Positions 50,362 through 62,700 of a stretch of DNA of 64,000 nt are shown piece by piece. Source of the DNA: Gonium pectorale. Taxonomy: Eukaryota; Chlorophyta; Chlorophyceae; Chlamydomonadales; Volvocaceae. Location of the stretch: the NCBI GenBank assembly GCA_001584585.1, contig LSYV01000008.1:56163-120162 (forward strand), written 5' to 3'. Numbering within the stretch: the first letter of the stretch is position 1; each line of letters opens with the position of its first letter. The notes below the pieces were generated by a model that saw only the letters and a program-made list of their open reading frames with translations, ran no database searches and was not told the origin of the DNA. The position numbers were made by a program, and so were the translations under genes.

Positions 50362-53300
50362 ATGTTGTTTCGCAGTCGACTCTCCGCTAGTAGAGGGAGC
50401 CTAGTCGCTGGCCGTTGCGTCAGTCGGCGGCTTCGGAATTACGATGCTCCTCTTCGGCTCGGGCCCAGGTGCCGGAGCACCCCCGGCGACGCCGACGCGT
50501 CGTCGGGGGACATCGACTCGTTAGCTCGCATGCTCAGCCAGCAAGCAGCCAAGCTCCGGGCGTCCATTGGCGACGACGAGCTGCGAAAAAGCTATGACGG
50601 GTTCGAAGACGCGCCAAACAGCGGCCTCCTCGGCCTCCAGGTGGGGCGGCGACCCGGGCGGGGCCGGTCCCTGTCCTACAGGGGCCACGGCACGCGACCT
50701 TCCGCCTGCCCAACATCCGAGCCCTTGCGCTGCTCCAGCTCAGCAACCTTACACCGCCACCCCATGTACTGCTTGATCCAGTGCGTGCCGAGGGCCCGGT
50801 TCATAACCTAAGGCGAGCGTCCGTCTGGGCCAACAGCAACCCGCCCCCTGGCGCCCTTGCCCGGTACCCCGCGTAAGCAGGCGCTCCAGCTCGAGGAGCG
50901 GGTGTTCAAGGAGATCGGCCCGGGATTCTTCGACTCGGATGACTTCGAAGTGCTGCAGCAGCTCGGGCGGATCAGCGTCATGCGGGTGCGGGTGTGGGGG
51001 GTAGAGGGTTGGAAGGCATTCTCAGTAGAGAAGCCCTGGGGCTCCCGGGTGTGGGGGGCCCGGGGCAACGGGGCGCGAGGCGGTCGAAGGGGCGGGCTCG
51101 GGTGCCGGCGAGCGGGGACCGGACGGAACGCGAATCGCGCACTATGGGCACCAGCACATGCGTATGCAGACCGCCGCTGTCCAGGCACGAGCTGCCCGCG
51201 GCGCGCAACCCGGTAGGGTTGTGCATGTCGGTACCGATACGCGGGAGGAGGCATGGGCTCACGGGCGGCGCGCTGGTTTGGGCGCCGTTCCACCGTCACT
51301 CTGGGGCGGGCCGGGCTGGGCCTTGCGCGGACGGCCCCGGGATAGCGGGCGCGGGCGCGGGCGTAGTCCCGCGGCTTTTATAGGTACGGCGCCCGTACGT
51401 GTGCGGCTCCCACGACGTACCGGTACCGTACACGGCGTGTGGCCCCAGCCGCCTGCCCCCCGCCCGCCCGCCCGCGATGCGGCCGTGCTACTTTCCCCGC
51501 AGTCCGACGGGGGGAGCGTGGACGGCACCACGGCCGTCATCGCCTACGCGGCGCGCTTCCTGCCGCGACTGCCCATGCAGCGGGCTCTGACGGTGCTCCT
51601 CAAGGTGCGGGTGGGGTCGAGTGGGTGGGCAGCGGCCGAGGACGGGGAGGGGGCCAGCCCCGTCGCTCGAGGTGCGGGCGTTCGATACCTAGTTGAAGGC
51701 GGGGGGCGGCGCGGAGCTTTGGATTGCTTTGTATGATAGGTGTTAGCGACCGTGTGCCGGCTGCCCGCCGACAGGAGTACCTCCCGGTGTCCAAGGCCGT
51801 TGCCTTCAACGAACTGCTCGTACTGTCCAAGCTGTGCGGATTGCCGGAGGACCAGTACTCGGTAAGTGCGCGCCAATGCGAGCAAGCGACCGTGTAGTGG
51901 GACGTGAATTGGCTCGTGCGCGTGAGGGCAGCTGACCTCCGACCTAGGCTGCGCCTCCACGCTTGGACGCCGATTGCTTTATGACTGCCTCTCGGTTGGC
52001 GGTGCAAGATCGGGGAAGAGGATCGCATCTTTGTGCGCCTGTGTCTTCTAACACCTCCCGACTCTTAGGTTTGTCCTCGTCACCTCGATGCTCCCCCACG
52101 CGCCCGCCCCGCAGGCCGCCAACCGGCCGGCCACCCGCAGACCGCCCATCGTGCCGCTGCTGGGCTACTTTGTTTCTGCGCCCACCGAGGAGGCCGCCTC
52201 TCTCTCCATGGACGCCGAGGCGGACAGCGTGTGGCTGGTGTACAAGTGGGAGGGGCTGCGGCCGCTCAACATGTACCTCACGGACGTGCGGCCGCCGGAG
52301 CCCGCCAAGTCGTTCTTCAAGAAGAAGTGAGTTAGGGGTGGGGGGCCCCAGATGCCGGGCGCTTCGCGCCCCGCGTTCAAGTTAGAGCGGCTCTGGGACG
52401 GGTACAGGCCTGGGAGACAAGACCTTCTGCGTGCCGGTATCCGTGCATGCGGCTTCGCATGATGGGTTTTCTTTTGCGCTGAGGTGGCAGGGCGGTGGGG
52501 CTGTCAAACGGCGGTCGCGCGTGTCGCGAGGCGCCAGCGGGGCTTTGCGAGCCATGATACGTACGGGCGGGCTGCCACCAGTGCAAGCCAGCTGTGGATG
52601 CGCGGTCCATGGTAAGGCGCTCCTTCGTTGCCGGCTGGCTGCCGGCTCCCTGTTGCCGCACCCATCCGTGTGACGCCGCACGCGCAGGGAGGTCGCCGAG
52701 GCGGAGGCGTGGCGCGCGCGGCACTCGATGCTGCGGTCGCTGGCGCGCGCTCTGCTGAGCGCGGTGGCCTACTGCCACGGCGCGGGGGTGGTCCACGGGT
52801 CGCTGTCGACCGGCACAATCTTCATCTCATCCTTTGACGACGCCGACGCCGGCTCGCTGTTCGTCAAGCTGGACAACTTCGGCTTTGGCCGGCTGGATCC
52901 CGCAGGTGGGTCCCACACTCTCTACATCGGGAGATGAGAAGAGAATCTCGCAACATCGTTTGAGGCTCAGGAAGTTAGGGTATTCGATGGTTCTTGGCGG
53001 CTTGGTGCGTCTGCACGCAGCGCCAGCATTCTGCACAGCCTCCTTCCTCGCTGCGGAACCGTGGGTGCATCGGCCGCAGGTCCGCGCGAACACGCGCCAC
53101 CCCCCCCTCCTCCACACCCCTGCCGTCACCCACCCCACCCCCCGCGGACCCCTCCTCCCCCACTACCAGGCGGCTTGGGCGCCCCGCTGGGGTTGGCCAA
53201 CCCGCAGCTGCCGGGGCAGGATATCGACAGCGTCGCGCCGCGGGAGGGCCGCAAGCACGACCTGCAGGTGCGAACCAGACCAGCCAGGCGGGTGGTGGTA

Positions 53301-54102
53301 GCGCGCCCCTGGACAGAGGATGGCCTACCTGACTTGCGCAACCTTAGCCCCTGACGTGGGGGTTGAGCTGGGTGCTGGGGGGCTGCGCTGAGTATGGCCT
53401 TCTTGCTTGCCGCCTCGTTTCCCTCACGCGCGTGCGTCGACTACGGTGTTGCTATCTCCCATGGTGGTGCGATGTGACGCCCGCACCGCGCCCACTGCTC
53501 ACCAACTATCTCGCGTGTACGGCAACAGCGCCGCGCTCATCCCCCCTCCCGCCCTACTCAGGGAAAGTGCTGTCCCTAACCCCCGCCCCGCTGCTCCTTT
53601 CCACGCCGCGTGCTGACCCGCTGCAGGCCACCGCCATCACGCTGCTCGAGGTGTTCTCCGCGGGCACTGCCACCTCGCCCGCCGGAGTGCTGCCCCGCAC
53701 CTCCATCACTCGCCTGCTGTTCGACATCTACGCTGGTGAGGCCGTAAGCCCCAGCCCTGTGCGCGGAGGCTGTGCGCTGAAGTTTGCCTGTCATCTGTTG
53801 GGGCTGCAGCCATCGACTGCCCAACGATCAATGTTGGTTTCATGTTTTTTGTGCTGCGGCTGCGGACCGCAGCGTAGTAGCATACTCCGCCGTGCTCCAC
53901 CTGCCGCTACGTGCCGTCCTTTGCCGTACCAGATGACATGGCGGGGCTGCGGTCGTACGCCGAGGACGACCCCGCGCTGGGGCGGCTGGTAGCTCTGCTG
54001 GACGAGGGCGAGCGCTGCGGCTGGGACTTCATCGGCGAGCTGGTGCGCGGCGTCCGGCCGGCGGAGGAGCTGATGCTGCACCCCTTCCTGGCGATGGCGT
54101 GA
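50362..54102 (+). CDS. Protein kinase-like protein lacking catalytic motifs (pseudokinase), probably organelle-targeted
   Basis: Predicted 459 aa. Exons: 50362-50640, 50881-50985, 51503-51604, 51775-51861, 52115-52326, 52688-52905, 53170-53267, 53627-53735, 53933-54102; phases all close. Residues 1-30 are Arg/Ser-rich without acidic residues ('MLFRSRLSASRGSLVAGR'), like a chloroplast or mitochondrial transit peptide. From about residue 110 the fold is kinase-like: a helix-C-type 'AVAFNELLVLSKLCGL', a hinge-like 'SVWLVYKWEGLRPLNMYL', then 'LLSAVAYCHGAGVVHGSLS' in place of the catalytic loop, 'VKLDNFGFGRLD' in place of DFG, and a C-lobe ending 'LVRGVRPAEELMLHPFLAMA'. HRD is replaced by HGS (298-300) and DFG by NFG (325-327). 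No Gly-rich loop is clear. Layout recalls the kinase-like half of plant plastid proteins of the ORG1/PAP14 type, but there is no fibrillin domain. Confidence 0.8.
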
Positions 54103-55909
54103 TGCCATAGTCACGCAGGGAGACACCGTGTGAAAAACACGGTGTGCGGGCGGAGCGCCGCTCCCGGCAGGGCCAATGACGAGGAACAAGAAGCACCGGG
54201 ACAGGGGTGGCGGGTGCGGAGGCGGAGGGGGAAGAGGAGGTGTGCGTCAGCGGCCCTGGGCGCGCCTCGCCGTAATGCGGAAGGCGCGAGGTGGATGGCC
54301 GCGATGCGGGAGGAGGAGGGAGGGCCACCTGGCGGGCTGCGGTGGCGAGCTGGCGACAGCAGCTTGGGGGAGGCGCGGTTGTGGCACGGGATGGCGTGGC
54401 CGGGGCAAGCAAGCTGCGGTGGCCTGGGGTGTGGACCCACAAGCAGCGGTTTATTGCCGACCACACTGCAGGATGAAGGGGGAAGTCTGTTTGGTGCGGC
54501 TGGCCGATCGTCAAACTGCGTTGGCGCTGTCCGGGGCGCAGACCTCGATGAGGCGGAGAAACGCAGGCGGCACAGGGCGGAGTGAATGCGTGTAAGTGAG
54601 GGGTAAACGATTGGGGCGGGTCTGGCAGTGCTGAGGAAGGATCGTGAGACTAAGGGTGCGGCATTGCATACGGCCGGAACACCGGTATCTTGGGGGCATG
54701 GGGCTCGAGCCATCTGCGAGCTCGGCAGCCGGCTGCGTCCTGCAGCACCTTTGGGGTACGCAGGCTTAAGGGTTGTGCGACTTGTGCCCGGCAAGAACCT
54801 GACCACATGCCCCAACTCCACTGCCCAGACCACCAGCCCCATACAGCGGCTGTCATGCATGGCATCGCAGGGTACTGAACAGCCTGAAACCCAAAAAAAC
54901 CCATGGCGGGACACCCCATCGGAGGGACTCCTGGTTGCTGTGTTTCCGTCCTGCAGCGCGGCATACATCGCGCAGCACCCACGACTGACACTCCCGCGGT
55001 GTAAAGATTCGGCCCACAGTGCAGGGATGCGCCGTGTCGCAGGTTTACGCTGGTTGGGGCCGTGTCTAGGGGAGTTAATGCACAGGTGTGGTAAACTATC
55101 TTCATGTCCTGTGCAGGTTTCCCGTGTGGCTAGTGAGGACGTAAGGAATAAGGGACCGACAATCGAGCCATTTGGTAATGGTTACACTCTGCACGCTTTC
55201 CGCCCCAGCCTGTACCGTCTCGTCTCTCCGCATCGTTCTGCGTCTGTGCCCGATCCCGCCTACGTACGGCATCTTGAGGCATGCAAACGGAACACGCTGC
55301 CCATTAAGATACCCCTAGTCCTCCTGCAACGTGACAAGCACCGGACCCAGCGAAACAGAACTTGCGGTAAACGAAGCCTACAAATAGGGGAGCCTGAAGT
55401 CCCTTGCCGACTACTGCTACGGCGCCGCCGCGTACCAGTACGGCTAGTGCCGCGGATTTCACCGCCCGCGACCAAGCGCGCAGCAGGTATACCTCGCGAA
55501 GCACCTGGTGTCCGCAAAGGACAAAAAAAGCTCAACGCCAGCCACCGCTGTGGGCACGTGTCCTAGAGGTCCCCCGCGCTCTCACCCGCCAGCCCCCACT
55601 GTCGGGCCCCCCACTGTCTGCTCCCCCACTGCCAGACCTCCCCAAATCTGTCTTGCGCCACCGCATAGCCACCCGTGGGCTGCCCACACACGCGCACCGA
55701 CCGCAGCACGTCGCCACAGCGACCCCATACAGAAGGCCGCAACCCCTCCTCACGAAGCACGCCCTCTGCCGCGCCTTCGCCACGAGCGCCGGTCGCTCGA
55801 GTCCGTGAGCTCGCGTCCGCTGCGGCGCTGGCTGGACGATGGGGGCCCCTCCGTCTTAAGTCCCGCGCGCCCATCCAAGCTCCTCCCTGCCGCGCCGCCG
55901 CCGCGGCGC
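54103..55909. other. Intergenic between convergent pseudokinase and ClpR4 genes
   Basis: The two flanking genes point toward this 1.8-kb stretch, so it should hold two 3' UTRs. TGTAA at 54591-54595 suits the plus-strand gene. TTACA at 55182-55186 suits ClpR4 but would mean a long UTR. Long open frames cross it on both strands, but they overlap each other and show no protein character. Confidence 0.55.
54591..54595 (+). terminator. Candidate polyadenylation signal of the pseudokinase gene (TGTAA)
   Basis: TGTAA about 490 nt after the stop on the coding strand. Positional assignment only. Confidence 0.4.
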
Positions 55910-58900
55910 TCAGCCATCGAAGTCGGAGCGCCAGTACTGCGACGTCCCCGGGTACATGATGTCTGCGAGGCGGGGTACAAAAGGGTGATGAGGCACTGTC
56001 ACTAGAGGAGCATTGAGCGCACGTCGCGTAGTCCCCAGCTCAACGCAGCGAGGCGGGGGGAAGAGGCTAAGAGCACTAAACGATATAGTTGTGGCCTACG
56101 AACGACGGGGCCAAGACGACGCACCTGGGGGGCCCGGGCATGACATATCGCAATTACGGTATGAAAACGAACAGCAACGCAATTTTACTCATTTGCCTCG
56201 AACTTGCAGCCAAGGCAAGCAGGACTAGAAAGGCGCCTAGCCCTCTTCGCCCGCTTGCTGCCCCCTAGTACACCACTACTCCCACGCAATACGTTGCAGG
56301 CCCCCACCACACAGGAATCATACGCAACTCCCTTTCCCTATCCTCCCTGCCTGAGCCCACGTCCTCAATGGCCCGCCGTGCCGTCGGGTCTGCACTTCGC
56401 AAGCGCTCTTCGCGGACACCTCGCTTCTTTTGCAGCTGGCCAGGCATACCACCAATCACTCCCACCTGTTAGCCCGCTCCTGTTGCCTATACCTCTAACC
56501 CCGATTGCCAGCATCGTGTCAGCCACTATAGTCTGAGACACCTGAGGCATGTGCGTCCCTCGTACCCGTCCCTTTCCCACCCCGGGTCAACCATTTGCTC
56601 CTGGAAATCCCCACCCCGGGCCGCGCTCACTTGTGGGCAGCGGCTGCTCCTCGTCGTCCCACAGCCCCAGCTCCGCGATCTCGCTGCCCATCTTCTGCCA
56701 GTCCTTAAACACCACGTTCTCCTCCTTGGGCTCCAGGACCTGTGCATACGTAGGTTTTCGCCGGGGACGGGGATGCGTAGGTAAGGCAAAGCGGAGAAGT
56801 TAGCGCTGCGAGCCGTGCTCGGGCCACAGGGGTCGGGGTGCGAAGTTAAATGGACACGTCAACCGCCCGCCTGAATCCCTGCGCTGCAGGGACCTTGTCA
56901 GGTACAGTCGCTCAAGTGTGGCCGCGGGCCCCAGCACACATGGCTACAGGTTCATTTCCGCCTGTCCGGCACTAGGACCTGCACTGTGATAGATTGTAGG
57001 CCCGAGGGCCTAACGGGTCGACACGATTGGTTGCCACCTCCGCCACCTCCCCCTCCCCTTCCAGGCACAGCCCGTGCTCGCTGGCCTGCGCCGAGCACCG
57101 ATGTAACCGGACGTATACACACAGCAACCCGACCGGGATCACCTCCCCCTGACCAAGCTGCTGCTCCCAGGCAGCGTTGAAGCTGCAAGTCCCCTACGAC
57201 CGTCGTACGCACCGTGTCGATGAGGCCGTACGACACAGCCTCGTACGGGTTGAAGTACCGCGGTCGGACGAAGTCCGCCTGAATCTGCTCCTCCGACTTG
57301 TTGGTGCAGGCAGCCAGGTACTTGGCCTGGGGGCAAGGAGAGGCGAAGTGGGGGAGTCGAAGAGGCGAACGATTGAGTACAAAGGGGCAGGCGCAGGCAT
57401 ACGAGAAGGTAGGGATCCGGCGGCAAACCCTGGCGCTGCGCAGTCGGCTGCATTGACGGGCGCTGCCACAGCGGAACGGTGTCGTCGCGCCGCCGCCTCC
57501 CGAGGCGAGGAGGGGGACTGTACAGCACCGCTTGCCAGGCGATCCCGAGCGCCCAAGAGCAGCCCATGGCTCGTGGGAACGCAAGGAACTCCTGCCCTCC
57601 TACTCCACCGCCGGCCGTTAGCCTCCCAAGCGCTGCGCCTTCAGCGCCTTCAGCGCCGGGCGCACGCACGCACCAGCGCCCACGTGGCAGGCGTGGATCC
57701 AGCCGCAGCCGCCTGACACCAAACGCATGCTACACCCGCCAAACGCATGCTACACCCGCACGGCGCCACATACACATACACGCTGTGTGCCGCGTCCCGC
57801 AGAAGCCACGCCGCCGCACCCAGCCCGGGGCTGCTGGGGCCAGAACTCTGGGCGCACCGGGCTGCCCGGCCCTGCACACGGGGAACGCCGCCCCAGGCCA
57901 AGACCAGCGCCACAGCGGTGCTGAACGAAGGGGACAGGAGCGGCATGACGATCCGCCGCTTCGCCCGGCCTGGCCGCTTCGAGCAGCGAGAGCGCTGCCG
58001 ACACTCCTGGTGGCTCGTGTCCGCTCCGGTCGGCGCTGCTTTGGTGCTGGCCCGGCTGACGGTCCTGCTGGGCAGCTCGCCTAGCTGCTGCGCGTGGTGG
58101 CCCAAAGCGCCACATGATCCCTCCCAAGGAGGTGGTGGGGCCCACCGGTGGAGGAGGCGGGCAGCGGCCCCAGTACGCCCCCGCCGCCCAGCACCTGCGC
58201 TCCATCGCCTCCTCCATGGCCGCTTGAGCGTCCGACGCATCGCCGATGTGGCCCGCGCTGCACCGGCTGCGGTTCCCCTCCCGAATCTTCCAGCTATGCA
58301 CCCATGTTCCTTCCTGTGCCCTGCTCGGCTTCCTGTCCACCATGACCCGTGCCTTCCTCCCGGCCCACTCCACCCTCCATCTGACGCCCACTGACGCCCT
58401 ATCCCAAGAGCCGGGGCCGGCAAAAAGTAGCCCCTCGTGCTGCCCCAGCCCCACCATGGTCTGCGACTTCTCCCGAGTGATCTTGCGGTAAATGTCGATA
58501 TCCGAGGCCTGCATGCCGCTCAGCCGCTGCAGCGGCTGCCGGAGCATGATGGTGGACGAGCGCAGCGAGGCGCGCTTGCCCTGTGGGGGGCAAGAGACAA
58601 CCGCGTCAGCAGTCGGGGAGCGGAGAGAAATGGGCCGGGGCCACAGCCCCAGAGCTGGTACGCAAGCTGGCACACGCATGCACCACAACGGGGCCCAGGC
58701 GCAGCACCCGTACCACACCACGTCCCCAACCACCAAGCCAAATTCCAGAAGCCATACAGCTATGGTCGCCCCGTCCTGCTCGGTTCAGCCCTCACCGGCG
58801 ATCCCGCGCTGAGGAGCAGCGCGGCCTCCCCGAACGCGTTGCCGACGCAGAGCGTGTAGATGGGGCAGAACTTCTGCACACCCTTCATCATATGGTACAC

Positions 58901-59523
58901 GGCAATGGCCTCGTGCTCATTGCCAAACTTGGTCGTGTTTTTCTGCAGGCCCCAAGACACGTAATTGCTGTGAGGATGCGTGCCGTGGGGGGTTTCAGGG
59001 AGTCCACGGCAAGGACGATGAGCCCCCCCACCCACCGCGATGCCGGTCGAGTTGATGTAGAAGAAGATCGGGTCCGGCGCCTCTTGCACGAGCACGAACA
59101 GCTGAGCCGTAAGCAGCTCCGCGACGGACGAGTCGATGGGCATGCCCTGCGCCACAACCCGACAGCGTTGGCCCCCGTGCCCGAACTGCCGGAGCGTTCC
59201 GCGTATGCATTCAGATTCGCACCAGGTACATGATGCGCTCCGTAAAGAGACGCGTAGCGAGGTCGGGCGGCGGGCCAGCCTCCTTCCACAGCTTCTTTCG
59301 CAGGTGCGACAGTTTGCGCTGCGTTGAAGAGCCATTGAACGCGATCAGCCCACAGCGCTGTTTGGCATGCTGTAAGGGAGATGAGTGCACGCACCGCCTG
59401 CACAGCCACGCTTCCTCGCCGAGATGGCCTTGCCGCCAGCGCTAGCCGCTGGGGCACAGCCTTCCTGCCTACGTTTACATGGCAGCGGCCCAAGCAGCCC
59501 GATTGGCTGCTCAAGCAGTTCAT
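55910..59523 (-). CDS. CLPR4: ClpR4, non-catalytic subunit of the plastid Clp protease core
   Basis: Predicted 294 aa (Arabidopsis ClpR4 is about 305). Exons: 59523-59395, 59318-59223, 59146-59036, 58942-58796, 58580-58455, 57326-57213, 56739-56631, 55962-55910. Residues 1-43 look like a chloroplast transit peptide. The rest follows ClpR4 closely: 'GPPPDLATRLFTERIMYLGM', 'PIFFYINSTGIA', 'PIYTLCVGNAFGEAALLL', 'LRSSTIMLRQP' and 'EEQIQADFVRPRYFNPYEAV'. The ClpP active-site Ser is Gly (residue 150) and the His is Arg (residue 175), as expected of ClpR, so it is structural rather than proteolytic. The 'GNAFGEAA' block sets it apart from ClpR1/R2/R3. The last exon adds a short tail, 'MYPGTSQYWRSDFDG', supported by phase and acceptor only. 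It assembles with ClpP/ClpR in the stromal core ring. Confidence 0.92.
57719..57758. repeat. Exact 20-bp tandem duplication in a ClpR4 intron
   Basis: CCAAACGCATGCTACACCCG occurs twice in direct succession inside the long intron 57327-58454. No function is seen. Confidence 0.9.
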
Positions 59524-59733
59524 ACCGCTAGTGACACTCCCCGATCTATCGCTCCTCCTATTAAAGCATTAAAGCAATCAGCGTAGATCTGGGTTGCACA
59601 TAGAAGCAGCGTATGCGCGCGAAGCAAGACGCAAGGCAACACTGCCGTGAATCCGTGTGTTTCGCGAACCCCTACTCGCCCAGCCTATGCTGACCACACT
59701 CTCCAGGATCACCAGCTTTTCTTGTAAAAACAA
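59524..59733. promoter_or_regulatory. Short divergent promoter between ClpR4 and the rhomboid gene
   Basis: Only 210 bp separate the two start codons on opposite strands, so both 5' UTRs and core promoters are squeezed in here. The segment is less GC-rich than the flanking exons, with 'ATTAAAGCATTAAAGC' near 59560-59576. No standard TATA box. Confidence 0.5.
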
Positions 59734-62700
59734 ATGTCGCGACATCGCAGGGCAAGGCCCCCAAACCCTTACGCCGCGCTCCTCTTTGCGCAGCTGGCCC
59801 AAACAGTGCTTCAACTGGAATGGAAGCCCCCTGTGACCCTCGCGCTAGTCGCAGGCAAGGGGATTGGTGGAGGGAGCCGGTGGTGCACTGTCGTGCTCAC
59901 TCAGTCCCGGCAAGCTGCCCCAGCCTCCCTTCCAACCTCCCGACGATGCCCTCCCCCTGACAATCAGTGAACGTCCTGCTCTTTTTCGATGGCGCCGGCG
60001 TCGCTCCACCTGAGCTGGTGCCGTCCATCGGGGATAGCTGCCTGCAGCCGTACCTCATCCTGGAGGTGCGGACCTGTGGTCCCTCGTAGGGACATGGGAC
60101 CTTACCTAAGCCATTTAAGCCTTATCCCTGAACCCTCACCCGCTGGGCAGCGCCGTTCGCCTACGGCTGCCCGTGCTTTGCTGCGCGGTGGCGCGGCCGC
60201 GCCATGTTTGACCTGACCCCTCCGTTCGACTTGTTGGCAGGTGGGGGGAAGGGACTACCGGCATGCCCAGGGCGCGCTTCAAGTCGTACTTGCGTCCACC
60301 TTGCCAGCTGCCTGGCAGTCTGTCTCCCAACCTCCGCAGGCGAACCCCGCCCCTGCCATTACTCCTACCGCCATCCGCAGTGGGGCCAGTGGCGGCGGCT
60401 GGTGCTGTCGGCATTCCTGCACGTGGATGAGGTACGGCACAGACGGTTGGCCCCAACCGCTACCGGTCCATTCATAAGGGTCTCCGACGGTGTGAACGGG
60501 AATGTGGTCAAGCTTAATTGTCCTGCTTAGTAACAGCATTCAGGCTGGATAGCCCGGGCCAGGCGCAGTAGCAGGGGCCGGGCAGCGACCGAGGGTCAGG
60601 CCGGATGGTGAGGGACTGCGTTACAGTGCGCACAGGCGGGCAAGGCCGCGCAGAGCTGCCGACCGCTGGCTAAGGGCGCATGGTGCGTGCCGCGCATGTG
60701 CCCTCGGGGAAGCTGTGGGGTTCCATCAGGTACGGCGGCAAAATGGTAGGCTGGGGTCGCAAGCCATCAGCGCCCAGCCACGGCACAGCCGCGTGCGCCG
60801 GCATCGGGTGGCGCCCTGGCCGCGCCCCTGCCTGCCCTCAATGACCGCACTCCCCGCGGTACCGCCCCTCCCGGCTGCCCCTCATCGCCCCAAACTGATG
60901 GAAATCATGGAATGGACGCAGAGCCACGTTGTCTACAACATGATCAGCCTGGTGTGGAAGGTGCGCGAACCGGCGGGTGGGTAGTGTACAACCTTCTCCA
61001 GGAGCGTTCTTCACTAGTCTCTAGGAGGGCCTCGTAAGGCTGACATGGGCAGTGGAGGTGAACCCCAACGGTGGACGCAAGCGATGCCGGCGAGCGGGGC
61101 CGCGCAGCAGACGGCGACACACAGTGGGGAGGCAGCCGGGCACTTGGTGGCGAGACCCCGGTTGTGCGAGGGGCTGACCGTAACCGCTGTGAATGCCACG
61201 CCTTCCCCCGCCCCTCGCAACCGTGCTTGCGCCCGTCCCCTCCGCTCCGCCAATCCAACGGCGCTGCACGCCTGGATATGATTCGCAGCGAATGCTGGGG
61301 CCCTGGGCCCGTGCCCCGATCCGTGCGCCTTCCCGAACGGATGTCCGTGAGCCGCTTGTTAGCCACGGTGGATCTCGCGCGCGGAAAGAGTCTCTCTGGT
61401 GGCCGTGTGCCCCCCTCGGCGTGGCCCTGCCCCGCTCGGCGTTGACAATCCCGCCCGCGTCGGAGGACCACGCGGCGGACCCACGTGCCAAACGCTCCCC
61501 CACTCCTGGCCCCTGCGCTGCCCGCCCGCCCGCACAGGGCGTGCAGCTGGAACGGCGCTACGGCCACCTGCTGTTCGGCGCACTGGTGGCGGAGCTGCTG
61601 GCGGCGGCGCACCTGATCACTGTGGCGCTGGCGGCGCTGCTGGCGGCCAACATACCCGGGTACAGGTGCGGCGGGCTGACGGGTCGGCTGCGGCAGAGGG
61701 GCTGCGGCTGCGCGTAAGCAACGCACTGCGGCCTGTGTGCTGGAGGGGAGATCCGGCTGTGCAGGCAGCGGCCCGGAGGAGGCCCTGCGCAGGAGACCGA
61801 CCCTGTGCGGGCTGCCCTCCGCGCCTTCTAGTGCCCAACTGACTTACCGACTGACCGACTGGCTGCACACCCCGCCTCAAACAGGTACCTTTACCGCGAC
61901 CAGTGCGCCGTCGGCTTCTCCGCGGTGCTGTTTGGACTCAAGGTACGGCTCTGTAGGGCGGCACCCCAGTTGCGCGGTGTGGCGCCACGTGCCACGCCAC
62001 GCGGGGCGGGTTCGCCTCCTGGTTGCTGTTCGGGTTTCGGGTGCGGAGGCCGCATTGTCGGGCATCGAGGCCTCCTCGATTATGGTGCACAGCCCGTACA
62101 TGCGCCCGCCAGATATGGGGCATCCCGCTAGGCCGGAGCCCACGCCACAGTCCAGGAAAACGTGTGCACGTGGGCACAGGGCATGCGCCCGTCTGCGGTT
62201 AGAACGTGTACCCAGCTTCACATGGAAATATTTTCAATCACCGTCTGGCTGGTAAAGCACACCCGGGCAGAACACCCGACGACGAGCATCCGCCCGCACC
62301 GCCTTGCGTGGACCTTCCCCCCCCCCCACACACACACGAGCGCCAGAATGCCAGACTGCTCGACTGCTCGACTGTTTTACCTCGCCTCGCTCGCCTACCT
62401 CGCATAGTCTGTTTGCAGCCTGTCCACAAGCACGCACATTCGCATGACGTAATACACACGAGCGCCGCTGCTCACATGCCCCAGACGCCCTGTGTGTGGC
62501 CCGGCCTTGGCCGCCCCATCCCGCGCGGCGAGCAGCTGCGTGCCCCGCCCTCATGCGCCCACCCTCGCGTGCCCTGTCTTGCGACGCCCCGCTCCTTCCT
62601 TGCGACCGCGGCAGCGCTGTCCTGGCCCGCCCTGCGCGCCCCGCCCTGCGTACCGCAACCCCAGGATCCTGTGACCCCGTGGCCCCGTTGCAACCCGTTC

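Noticed and set aside
54628..55566. Plus-strand open frame of 312 codons
   Set aside because: It lies between two convergent genes and overlaps a long open frame on the other strand. It shows no domain, no splice-linked extension and no protein-like composition; in GC-rich DNA such frames arise by chance.
57750..58736. Minus-strand open frame of 328 codons
   Set aside because: It runs through a ClpR4 intron and covers the exon 58580-58455 in its correct frame only in part. The ClpR4 splice model explains the coding piece; the rest is intron read-through.
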